A stretch of DNA of 64,000 nucleotides from Vibrio ishigakensis. Lineage in GTDB: Bacteria; Pseudomonadota; Gammaproteobacteria; Enterobacterales; Vibrionaceae. The notes under the pieces are model-generated. The model was not told the origin of the DNA. It made no database searches and was given only the letters and a program-made list of their open reading frames with translations. The translations under genes and the position numbers were made by a program. Shown here in pieces: positions 18,102-26,142 of the stretch (its first letter is position 1; every line of letters begins with the position of its first letter). The stretch spans positions 992,001 to 1,056,000 of the forward strand of contig NZ_AP024881.1 of the NCBI RefSeq assembly GCF_024347675.1, given 5' to 3'.

Positions 18102-21100
18102 ATGTTGTTCAACGCACCTACTCATACTACTAAGATTGGCAATGGCTCTTTAGCTCTTGAATTTAATACCAATAATACCCTGCGCGCTATCAAAGCGGGC
18201 AACCTGATGGTTTCTCAGTTTGAGACCCCAACTACACAAAACGCAATTTCGAATATCTTTTTACGTGAGCACAAGGGCACTAGCTTTGAAGTGACTCCGC
18301 TTCTTTTTTCGAATGCTAACATTGAAACATTTGAGCTTTCGGGCAATCGTATTGGCTGGAAGACAACCACAGACAACTGGGTAGCTACGGTTATCGCATC
18401 TGTGGCTGAGCTGACCGATGCATACTTTTATCAAGTGGAAGTAACTAGCCGAACAGACATGACCTATGACCTTGTCTATGGACAAGACATGGCCCTTGCC
18501 GATGCCGGCGCTGTTAAGACAAACGAAGCATACTGCTGTCAGTATCTTGATCACCAAGTGTTCGATACTGATAACAATGGTTTTGCAGTTTGTAGCCGTC
18601 AAAACCTGCCACAAAGTAGTGGTAACCCTATGATTCAGTTGGGGTCTCTATCTAAAGTCATTGCTTATAGCACTGATGGTTACCAATTCTTTGGAAACCA
18701 ATATAAGGTTGATCAAGTAATCCCTGCTTTACAACAGCCAACTCTATGTAGCGAAAAGTACCAATATGAGATGGGCTATATTGCGCTACAAACTGAAGCG
18801 GTATCGCTAACTGCTGGTCAGGGTGAAGAAACAGTGTTTTATGGCAAGCTAGAAATGGATTGCCCTGGGTCTAATGTAAAGCACGCAAACTCTGTTGATG
18901 CCATCACCAACGCTCTTCCAAAAGGGGAATGGGAAGTTGTTCGCCAAGTAGAGCTGTTTGACCATCAGCTATTTAATGACAACATCATCGTTGGTGAGCC
19001 ACTGACTAAAGCTGAAATCACTGAGTTTTTCTGTGAGCCAAGTGAACGTCGTTTTGAAGAAAACCGTGAGCAAGAATTGCTTTCGTTCTTCTATGGTGAG
19101 AACCACTATGTAACGCTTCAAGAAAAAGAGAAACACCTTGAGCGCGCAACTGGCCATGTTATTGCCTCGGGTAACAACCAAGATTGCCAACAAGCGATCA
19201 TGAGCTCTACTCACCACATCTTTGGTATCTTTAACTCGCAGCTTACCCTAGGTAATACCTCTTTTAACAAGCTTCTTGGTGTTAACCGAAATAGCCTAAA
19301 TCAGTTTAAACACACAGGTCAGCGCATCTGGGTTAAGCAAGAATCTGGTTATGTGGCTTTAGGTATGCCTTCTGCGTACGAAGTGGGCCTTAACTTCTCT
19401 CGTTGGGTTTACAAGTATCAAAACGGCTTCATTCTGGTAACTAGCTTCTCTTCTGCTGAAGAGCCAGTGGTTCAGCTTGATATCGAAACACAAGGTTTGG
19501 AAGAGGCGCTAGATATTCAAGTATCTCATCAGCTTGTATTTGGCAACAATGAGAACGAGTCTGAGGTAAAGGTTTCACGCGACAATGATACCTTCGTAGT
19601 GTCTGGTAGCGACGAACTGATCGCGAAAAAGAGCCAAGACTTAAGCTTTATTATCACTCCAAGCTCAAATCTAGCGGAAGCTGAGTTGATTCAAGACTCA
19701 GAAACCGGCTCAGATCAATTCTTGATGCTGAAAGGTAAGCTTACTGACAAAGCGAGCGTTACATTCGGTGGCACGTTTAAAGATGCCGATACGCGTGGGA
19801 TCAGCCTAGATTTTGCTATCGAAAAAGGTCTGTATCAGGTTAACCAAGATGCGCTAATCAAGCAGTTCAGCATTAAGCTTTCTAATGATGAAGATAGCAG
19901 CCAAAAACTGAACGATATGATGCAGTGGTTCACCCATAACGCATTGGTTCACTACAGCACCCCTCATGGTCTGGAGCAATACTCAGGTGCGGCTTGGGGT
20001 ACACGTGACGTATCGCAAGGTCCGTTCGAGTTCTTCATGGCAATGCAAGAGTACAACAAGGTTGAGCAACTACTAGAGACCATTTATAGCCATCAGTATA
20101 TTGAAACAGGTACTTGGCCTCAGTGGTTTATGTTTGACAACTATGCCTCTATTCAACAAGAAGAGGCCCATGGTGATATCGTTGTATGGCCACTAAAAGC
20201 GCTAGCTGACTATATCAATACTACTTCTAACGTCGATATCTTAGAGACTCAAATTCCGTTCACAAGTATTGAAAAAGAGTTTGGTTTTACCGAAGAGACA
20301 ACGACCTTGTTTGCTCACGTTGAGCGTCAAATCAAGCATATCGAAGACAACCTAGTCCCGGGAACTTTCTTATCTTGCTACGGCGATGGTGATTGGGATG
20401 ACACCCTACAACCTGCTAACCAATCGCTACGTGAAAACATGGTAAGTGGCTGGACGATTCCTCTGACCCTACAAGCATTGCAAACCATGATCACAGCCCT
20501 TGAAGGCCACGGTGAATACGCTGCTTTCTGTAGCAAACTGACCGAGCTATTTGGCAATATGCACGCTGATTATCAGAAGTACTTGATCAAAGACGAGACC
20601 ATTGCTGGCTTTATTCACTTTGCTCGTGATGCTGCAGGTGAAGTAGAAGAGATCGAATATCTTCTGCACCCATCGGATAGTAAAACGGGCATCAAACACC
20701 GCTTGCTGCCTGCTAGCCGCTCTATTATTGCTGAGACATTCAGCCCAGAGATGGCTCAGAGCCATATGGCCGTTATCCAAGACAAACTTGTATACCCAGA
20801 TGGTGTGCGTCTGATGGATAAAATGGCGGAATACAAAGCCGGTGAGCAAACCTACTTTAAGCGAGCTGAGCTTGCGGCAAACCTAGGTCGTGAAGTGGGT
20901 CTTCAGTATTGTCACGCACACATCCGCTTTATTGAAGCGCTATGTAAGCTAGGTGATGCGAAGTCTGTGTTTGAGAACCTATTCAAGATAGTCCCTATGG
21001 GGATCCAAAGTACGGTTGCAAACGCGGCAGTTCGTCAATCTAACGCTTACTTCTCAAGCTCAGATGCCCGCTTCAATGATAGATATCAGGCTTATACCTC

Positions 21101-21482
21101 AATGGATAGGGTGATGAATGGTGAAGTGGAAGTGAAGGGGGGATGGCGTATCTACTCCAGCGGCCCTGGCATCTACATCAACCAGATCATCCATAGCGTT
21201 CTTGGTCTTCGATTCTTGAAGCAAGATCTAATTCTGGACCCTGTAATCGATCGCGATGTGGGTGATGTATGTCTGAACTTCAATCTGTTTGGGAAGCCAG
21301 TGGAGATTACGATCACAGCAACTCAGGGTGAACATACACCTAAGGCTATCTCAGTTAACGGTACAGAGGCGCCATTTAGCCTAGAAGCTAACCGTTATCG
21401 AACAGGTGGTGCTCGTATTTCGGCTGAATGGCTGAAAAACCAGCTAACAGATGGCGACAATAAGCTATTGATTAAACTGTAG
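18102..21482 (+). CDS. GH94 glycoside phosphorylase, probable 1,2-beta-oligoglucan phosphorylase
   Basis: From the ATG at 18102 (GGAG 11 bases before) the protein has 1,126 residues and no signal peptide. The catalytic (alpha/alpha)6 region contains YGDGDWDDTLQPANQSLREN around residue 763 (general acid Asp region), TWPQWFMFDNYASIQ before it and TVANAAVRQSNAYFSSSDARF after it. Cellobiose and chitobiose phosphorylases of GH94 are about 800 residues; the 1,2-beta-oligoglucan (sophorooligosaccharide) phosphorylases are about 1,100 and share the DWDDTLQPA type motif, so that is the preferred call. The reaction would be phosphorolysis of beta-1,2-glucan oligosaccharides to glucose 1-phosphate in the cytoplasm. 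The gene set around it (ABC importer, LacI, GH3) matches the known Listeria innocua sophorooligosaccharide cluster in content. An upstream in-frame TTG at 18069 is less likely as start. Confidence 0.75.
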   Translation: MLFNAPTHTTKIGNGSLALEFNTNNTLRAIKAGNLMVSQFETPTTQNAISNIFLREHKGTSFEVTPLLFSNANIETFELSGNRIGWKTTTDNWVATVIASVAELTDAYFYQVEVTSRTDMTYDLVYGQDMALADAGAVKTNEAYCCQYLDHQVFDTDNNGFAVCSRQNLPQSSGNPMIQLGSLSKVIAYSTDGYQFFGNQYKVDQVIPALQQPTLCSEKYQYEMGYIALQTEAVSLTAGQGEETVFYGKLEMDCPGSNVKHANSVDAITNALPKGEWEVVRQVELFDHQLFNDNIIVGEPLTKAEITEFFCEPSERRFEENREQELLSFFYGENHYVTLQEKEKHLERATGHVIASGNNQDCQQAIMSSTHHIFGIFNSQLTLGNTSFNKLLGVNRNSLNQFKHTGQRIWVKQESGYVALGMPSAYEVGLNFSRWVYKYQNGFILVTSFSSAEEPVVQLDIETQGLEEALDIQVSHQLVFGNNENESEVKVSRDNDTFVVSGSDELIAKKSQDLSFIITPSSNLAEAELIQDSETGSDQFLMLKGKLTDKASVTFGGTFKDADTRGISLDFAIEKGLYQVNQDALIKQFSIKLSNDEDSSQKLNDMMQWFTHNALVHYSTPHGLEQYSGAAWGTRDVSQGPFEFFMAMQEYNKVEQLLETIYSHQYIETGTWPQWFMFDNYASIQQEEAHGDIVVWPLKALADYINTTSNVDILETQIPFTSIEKEFGFTEETTTLFAHVERQIKHIEDNLVPGTFLSCYGDGDWDDTLQPANQSLRENMVSGWTIPLTLQALQTMITALEGHGEYAAFCSKLTELFGNMHADYQKYLIKDETIAGFIHFARDAAGEVEEIEYLLHPSDSKTGIKHRLLPASRSIIAETFSPEMAQSHMAVIQDKLVYPDGVRLMDKMAEYKAGEQTYFKRAELAANLGREVGLQYCHAHIRFIEALCKLGDAKSVFENLFKIVPMGIQSTVANAAVRQSNAYFSSSDARFNDRYQAYTSMDRVMNGEVEVKGGWRIYSSGPGIYINQIIHSVLGLRFLKQDLILDPVIDRDVGDVCLNFNLFGKPVEITITATQGEHTPKAISVNGTEAPFSLEANRYRTGGARISAEWLKNQLTDGDNKLLIKL

Positions 21483-21564
21483 TAAATGCAAATGGTAGCT
21501 CATTGACACAATTCAACGATGAGCTATCTCTTGGTTTCTATTGGCTTTATTGGTGAAATTGATA

Positions 21565-21574
21565 GAATCGTTTC
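21565..21574. promoter_or_regulatory. LacI-type operator before the regulator/binding protein operon
   Basis: GAATCGTTTC differs by one base from the two GAAACGTTTC sites. It lies 81 bases before the LacI start and suggests autoregulation and control of the downstream transporter genes. Confidence 0.75.
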
Positions 21575-21645
21575 AATATGCGGTTTTCTATAGTGAAAAC
21601 CACCAATAAGGCCAGAAAAACTGGCGGTAATTTAAGGAGATGCAA

Positions 21646-22629
21646 GTGAAGGTGACCATCAAAGACGTGGCAAAAAAGGCCAACGTTTCGATATCAACCG
21701 TCTCTTATGCAATCAACGGCAGTGATCGCATCAGTGAAGAAACAAGACAGCGTGTACTAACAGTAGCGAAAGAATTGAATTATGTTGCGAACAGCAACGC
21801 TAAGTTACTGAAACAGAAGAAAACCAAATGTATAGGGCTGTTTTTCAACTCTTGGTTTGGTCCAATTTACAGTGAGCTAGTTAAGGGTATTGAACACATT
21901 GTTCATCAACAGGGGTACGACTTAGTCGCGTGTAGCCTATACGGTGACACCAACTCCACGGCATACAAGTACCTGCGTGATCAAATGGTGGATGGAGCTA
22001 TCATCCTTACCAGTACGTTCGATGACGAATTTCTAAAGTCTATTGCTAGTGACCAGCTACCGCTGGTGGTGCTAGACCGTGAGATTGCAGCTCCAAACAT
22101 TTATACCATTCTGATAGATAACTTTGGCGGGGCGTTCGCAGCAACCAAAGCCCTAATCGCTTCGGGAAGCAAGAAAGTGCATTTTTTTGGTGGTCCACAG
22201 GATTCCTACGATAACCAAAAACGCCTTGATGGCTACATCGCAGCTTTAGGATATTACAACATTGGTTTCGATAGTAAATTACTGATTTCTTCAGACTTTA
22301 CAGAGAACACTGCCTATCAGCAGATGAAAGAAATTCTACAAACAGGTGAAGCACCTAGTGCAATCTTCTCGGCAAACGATGAGATGGCGATAGGTATTTT
22401 GCGAGCTGCCAATGAGCTTGGAATCAAGGTTCCAGAGCAGCTTAAGATTGTTGGATTTGATGACATCAGAATGGCTGAGCTTATCATGCCAAGGCTGACA
22501 ACCGTGTCTCACCAGAAGTCGGAAATGGGTCAATTAGCCGCACAAAGGTTATTTGATGCATTAGAAGGCAAACAACCTGAAGAACTCACTATGCTACCGA
22601 CCAAGCTGATCACAAGGGAAACCTTGTAA
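21646..22629 (+). CDS. LacI/GalR-family repressor of the oligosaccharide locus
   Basis: This regulator of about 327 residues begins with the LacI DNA-binding domain (TIKDVAKKANVSISTVSYAINGSDRISEETRQRV) and hinge helix, then a sugar-binding core ending SEMGQLAAQRLFDAL. The AAGGAG ribosome binding site at 21634-21639 directly abuts the ATG at 21640 but is 6 bases from the in-frame GTG at 21646, so GTG is the better start (the ATG start adds two residues). It most likely binds the GAAACGTTTC operators before the porin, the ABC gene and itself, with a glucan oligosaccharide as inducer (inference). The binding-protein gene follows 11 bases later. Confidence 0.88.
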   Translation: MKVTIKDVAKKANVSISTVSYAINGSDRISEETRQRVLTVAKELNYVANSNAKLLKQKKTKCIGLFFNSWFGPIYSELVKGIEHIVHQQGYDLVACSLYGDTNSTAYKYLRDQMVDGAIILTSTFDDEFLKSIASDQLPLVVLDREIAAPNIYTILIDNFGGAFAATKALIASGSKKVHFFGGPQDSYDNQKRLDGYIAALGYYNIGFDSKLLISSDFTENTAYQQMKEILQTGEAPSAIFSANDEMAIGILRAANELGIKVPEQLKIVGFDDIRMAELIMPRLTTVSHQKSEMGQLAAQRLFDALEGKQPEELTMLPTKLITRETL

Positions 22630-22640
22630 AGGTTGTTCGA

Positions 22641-23882
22641 ATGAAAAAATGGTTGAGTGGAATTTTATTGCTTCTAACTAGCCATACAGCTAGCGCCCTA
22701 CAACTTGAAATAATGACGCCAGTGGGCAACTACATGGACTTTATGCGCCAAGAAGTGTTGCCAGAATTTAAGAAGCGTCACCCAAATGTGCGAGTGAGTC
22801 TAACAAATGATGAAAACCTAGACACTCGCATCGCCGCAGGCGACTTACCAGACGTATATGCAGGTGTGTTTGGTTATCAACCGGCACGATATGCCAAGAT
22901 GGGTCGCCTCGCATACTTCGATGAATTTGAGGGATACGATGAGCTTGTTGAGCGTATCGATCCTCAATTTATGCGACAAAACTTTGGCCGTACCTACTAT
23001 ATCCCTTGGAATGCCACCACACAGCTGATGATCTATAACAAAGAGCTGTTTCGTGAGGCTGGGTTGAATCCAGACCAACCACCAAGAACTTGGGATGAAT
23101 TCTTATACGCTGCAGAGAAGATCAGTCAGCTTCCACCGCGCGCGGACGGCAGCCCAGTGTATGGAACCGTATTCTGGAATGAAGTGCTGTCAACGGGAAG
23201 TTGGTACTGGGGCATGCTTGCTCAGATGTATTACAACTTCAACGATGGCCAATATCAGCTTTTGAATCGCTTTGGTACTACGCCAGTGTTTGACCGCCCT
23301 GATGCGAATATGGACCAATTCCTTGAGACCATAGCTAAAGCTCAGCAATTCGCTCCGATGACGATGGAGAAAAGCTTCTTCTCACGCACCATTGGCATGT
23401 GGCCTCAGTTTGGCTTTGGTTGGAAAGCCAATTTCACAGAGGCGGCTGAAAGACCTATGTCTATAGGTAAAGATATCGGCGTTGCGCCTCTACCCACACG
23501 TAATCTTGGTGATGTTTCATACTCAACCTTAGATGGTCGAGCACTAATGATCTTCAAGAGTGATGACGAGATTGAGCAGTTAGGTTGGGAGTTCGTTCAG
23601 CTTCTGATGGAAGATGAAATGAACCACAAAGCCAATATAGCCTTAGCTCAGTTGCCTGTTCTACATAGCCTAAAAGAGCATGAATATTATCAACGCGATG
23701 ATGTGAAGCCATTTGTGGACCAATTGCAAAACTCGCTAATGAGTGAACCTTTTGCTCAGGTTTCCGATGTAGCAAATGTTGTTCTGGATGAATACTCCAA
23801 GGTAGTGCTCAAGCAATCAGTTTCCGGCGAACAGGCGGTTATTGATGCAGGGGATAAGTCTAGAAAAATTCTAAGACGATAA
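22641..23882 (+). CDS. Periplasmic sugar-binding protein of the ABC importer
   Basis: This 413-residue family 1 solute-binding protein has a signal peptide (MKKWLSGILLLLTSHTASA) and the usual features: LPEFKKRHPNVRVSL, IAAGDLPDVYAG, IPWNATTQLMIYNKELFREAG and PRTWDEFL. It should bind the imported oligosaccharide in the periplasm and hand it to the two permeases encoded next. Position between the LacI gene and the permeases (37 bases to the first) supports one transcript. Aromatic residues that could stack on sugars are frequent, but the ligand cannot be read from sequence. Confidence 0.9.
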   Translation: MKKWLSGILLLLTSHTASALQLEIMTPVGNYMDFMRQEVLPEFKKRHPNVRVSLTNDENLDTRIAAGDLPDVYAGVFGYQPARYAKMGRLAYFDEFEGYDELVERIDPQFMRQNFGRTYYIPWNATTQLMIYNKELFREAGLNPDQPPRTWDEFLYAAEKISQLPPRADGSPVYGTVFWNEVLSTGSWYWGMLAQMYYNFNDGQYQLLNRFGTTPVFDRPDANMDQFLETIAKAQQFAPMTMEKSFFSRTIGMWPQFGFGWKANFTEAAERPMSIGKDIGVAPLPTRNLGDVSYSTLDGRALMIFKSDDEIEQLGWEFVQLLMEDEMNHKANIALAQLPVLHSLKEHEYYQRDDVKPFVDQLQNSLMSEPFAQVSDVANVVLDEYSKVVLKQSVSGEQAVIDAGDKSRKILRR

Positions 23883-23918
23883 CACTCGACCTCTTTAAAT
23901 AAACTCTAAGGCTTAATT

Positions 23919-24800
23919 ATGAAACTCAAGAACTTCAGTGTTGGGTATGTATTCCTTGCACCTTGGATAGTCTATTTCGCAGTATTTCTGCTTTATCCAT
24001 TCTTTTTATCATTTGAAAGTAGTTTTCTAAATGTAAACATTCTAACGCCAGAAAATACCCGCTTTGTTGGGTTTAAAAACTGGATCTCTATCGTTAGCGA
24101 TAATCTATTTTGGAAATCACTTTTCAACGTTGTATTTAATCAGGTCATCTTTGTTCTGCTTAGCTTTGTAATGGGATTAGGCTTAGCGTTATTACTTCAT
24201 GAGATCAGTTGGTGCGCGAGTCTATTCCGTACAGTCATGTTCATTCCAGTAATTACCTCAATTACAGTTGCAATGATTATCTTTGAATTTGTATCTAGCC
24301 CTACAGGCCCAGTTCAAAATGTGATGCTGAATGCCAATGTTATTGAAGAGCCAGTTTTCTGGAAGTTCGAGCAATGGTTACCAATGCCTGTCATTGCCGT
24401 CTTCAGTGCGTGGAAGTGGTTCGGTGTGCAGATGATTATCTTCCTAGGTGGTATTGCGAGTATCGACAAGTCATTGTTTGAAGCAGCAGATATCGATGGT
24501 GCGTCATGGTGGAGAAAGGTTCGCCGTATTACTCTGCCTATGCTTCAACCTCAGATCATCTTTGTAATGACCATCAATATTATCAATGGCTTGCAGATGT
24601 TTGTGGAAGTATTCATGAACTTTGATTTGAGCGGTGGCCCTTATCAATCAGCCTTGACCCCTGTGCTTTATCTGTATCAAACCGGTTTCGAACAAATGAA
24701 GATGGGCGAGGCTTCAACCATCGGCCTAATGCTAGCCCTAGTTATCTATCTACTGACAATGATGCAATTGAAAATCACCAGTAAAGGAGCGCACGAATGA
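23919..24800 (+). CDS. ABC sugar importer permease 1 (MalF/UgpA type)
   Basis: This 293-residue protein has six predicted membrane helices and the permease EAA loop (EAADIDGASWWRKVRRITLPML, residues about 187-208) that docks to the ATPase. It pairs with the next gene, which it overlaps by 4 bases (ATGA), indicating coupled translation of a heterodimeric channel. Confidence 0.92.
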   Translation: MKLKNFSVGYVFLAPWIVYFAVFLLYPFFLSFESSFLNVNILTPENTRFVGFKNWISIVSDNLFWKSLFNVVFNQVIFVLLSFVMGLGLALLLHEISWCASLFRTVMFIPVITSITVAMIIFEFVSSPTGPVQNVMLNANVIEEPVFWKFEQWLPMPVIAVFSAWKWFGVQMIIFLGGIASIDKSLFEAADIDGASWWRKVRRITLPMLQPQIIFVMTINIINGLQMFVEVFMNFDLSGGPYQSALTPVLYLYQTGFEQMKMGEASTIGLMLALVIYLLTMMQLKITSKGAHE

Positions 24801-25618
24801 ACAGCCAGGTAAGAAAGAATACCCTGATTTACGGTGCGTTAATAATAGCGAGCCTAATCGTAATCTATCCCTTCTTTTATATGATAATGAACTCATTTAA
24901 AGCAGGGCCTGAAATACTGCACTCACCGAATTCTCTACCGACGTCTATCTCATTTAGAGGTTATTTAGAGGTATTTGAAACGGTTAATCTAGGTCGCGTA
25001 TTTTTTAATACAATATTTATTTCAGTATCTGTAACTGTGTTGAATACTCTATTTTCTTCTATGGTTGCTTTTGCCATAGTTAAAACTAATCTTCCTGGCC
25101 GTGAATTTTGGTTGAAGCTGATTTTGGGCTCGATGATGATCCCTGCGGTACTGTTTACTATTCCTACTTATATCATGATGTATGAGTGGAACTGGATTAA
25201 TACATATCGCGTTCTTATCATTCCGGGTGCAGTAAGTGCGTACAACATCTTCTTGTTGGTTCAATTCATGAAGCAGATTGATAACGCTTACCTTGAAGCT
25301 GCGCGCATCGATGGAGCTAGTGAGTTCCGTATCTTCTTCAAAGTAGTACTTCCTATGCTTCGCCCTGCGCTCGCAACGGTGGGTATTCTTACTTTTATGG
25401 GGGCATGGAACGACTTTATGGGACCATTGCTATATGTGCGTGATGAGTCTCTGATGACGCTTCAATTAGCACTATACAACTTCAAAACAGAAGTACCTTC
25501 AACCAATCTAGAACAGCTTTGGGCTATGACAACCATGATTGCTTTCCCTGTGGTGATTGTCTTCTTCTGTCTTCAGAAAAACTTCATTAAGGCCTTCACT
25601 GGCGTAGGGGTGAAATAA
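24797..25618 (+). CDS. ABC sugar importer permease 2 (MalG/UgpE type)
   Basis: This 273-residue protein has six membrane helices and the EAA loop EAARIDGASEFRIFFKVVLPML (residues about 166-187). It is the second half of the oligosaccharide channel. It overlaps the preceding permease by 4 bases, and its last base is the first base of the next start codon (TAATG), so the three genes are translationally coupled. Confidence 0.92.
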   Translation: MNSQVRKNTLIYGALIIASLIVIYPFFYMIMNSFKAGPEILHSPNSLPTSISFRGYLEVFETVNLGRVFFNTIFISVSVTVLNTLFSSMVAFAIVKTNLPGREFWLKLILGSMMIPAVLFTIPTYIMMYEWNWINTYRVLIIPGAVSAYNIFLLVQFMKQIDNAYLEAARIDGASEFRIFFKVVLPMLRPALATVGILTFMGAWNDFMGPLLYVRDESLMTLQLALYNFKTEVPSTNLEQLWAMTTMIAFPVVIVFFCLQKNFIKAFTGVGVK

Positions 25619-26142
25619 TGAAATCGGTTATCAAACTCTCTGTCCTTTTTAGCTTAGTTGGTTTTGCATTCTTCTACGCATGGCTCAAGACCTACAACAT
25701 GTCGTCAGATTATTTTGAGTTTGCTGAAGCTCAAGCTAAAACAGAAAACTACACTACTGCGCTTAAAGGGATGAATAAGCTGGAGCTTCGTAGAGATGAC
25801 GTGTATCTGGGTGGTTATCAGCAAGTGATTGAAACTTGGGAAGAAGCTGTAATCGGCTTTAAACCCGACTTCTACTATGAAGCTAGGAACCGTGTTGGCG
25901 TAATGCTTGGCAAGCTTAATGAAGAAGAGCTGATGAGTTTCATTGAGATATATGTGGAACTGGATATGCGTTACGTACCAGAGGCTGCTGCCATCTTGCT
26001 GAGCCGAGCAACCTTGAATGGCGATATTGAGGTAGCCACTGAAATGGATGAGTTTCTGCAAGAAGCCTTTCCAAGATTTTATCGTGAGAATGTTCAAACT
26101 GTCGAGCTAGCGCTAGTAACTCCGAATGAAGGAGAAGAGTAA
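25618..26142 (+). CDS. Unknown membrane-anchored protein embedded in the oligosaccharide importer operon
   Basis: This 174-residue protein is not recognised. It has one N-terminal hydrophobic helix (residues 5-23, then KTYNMSSDYFEFAEAQAKTENYTTALKG), probably an uncleaved anchor with the remainder in the periplasm. The rest is predicted helical with alternating A/L/E patterns reminiscent of TPR-like helical pairs (AEAQAKTENYTTALKGMNKL). It shares one base with the preceding permease stop and one with the next GH3 start (TAATG both sides), so it is tightly coupled to the transporter and glucosidase. A role as an accessory subunit of the importer or as a scaffold is inference from position only. 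Confidence 0.75.
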   Translation: MKSVIKLSVLFSLVGFAFFYAWLKTYNMSSDYFEFAEAQAKTENYTTALKGMNKLELRRDDVYLGGYQQVIETWEEAVIGFKPDFYYEARNRVGVMLGKLNEEELMSFIEIYVELDMRYVPEAAAILLSRATLNGDIEVATEMDEFLQEAFPRFYRENVQTVELALVTPNEGEE

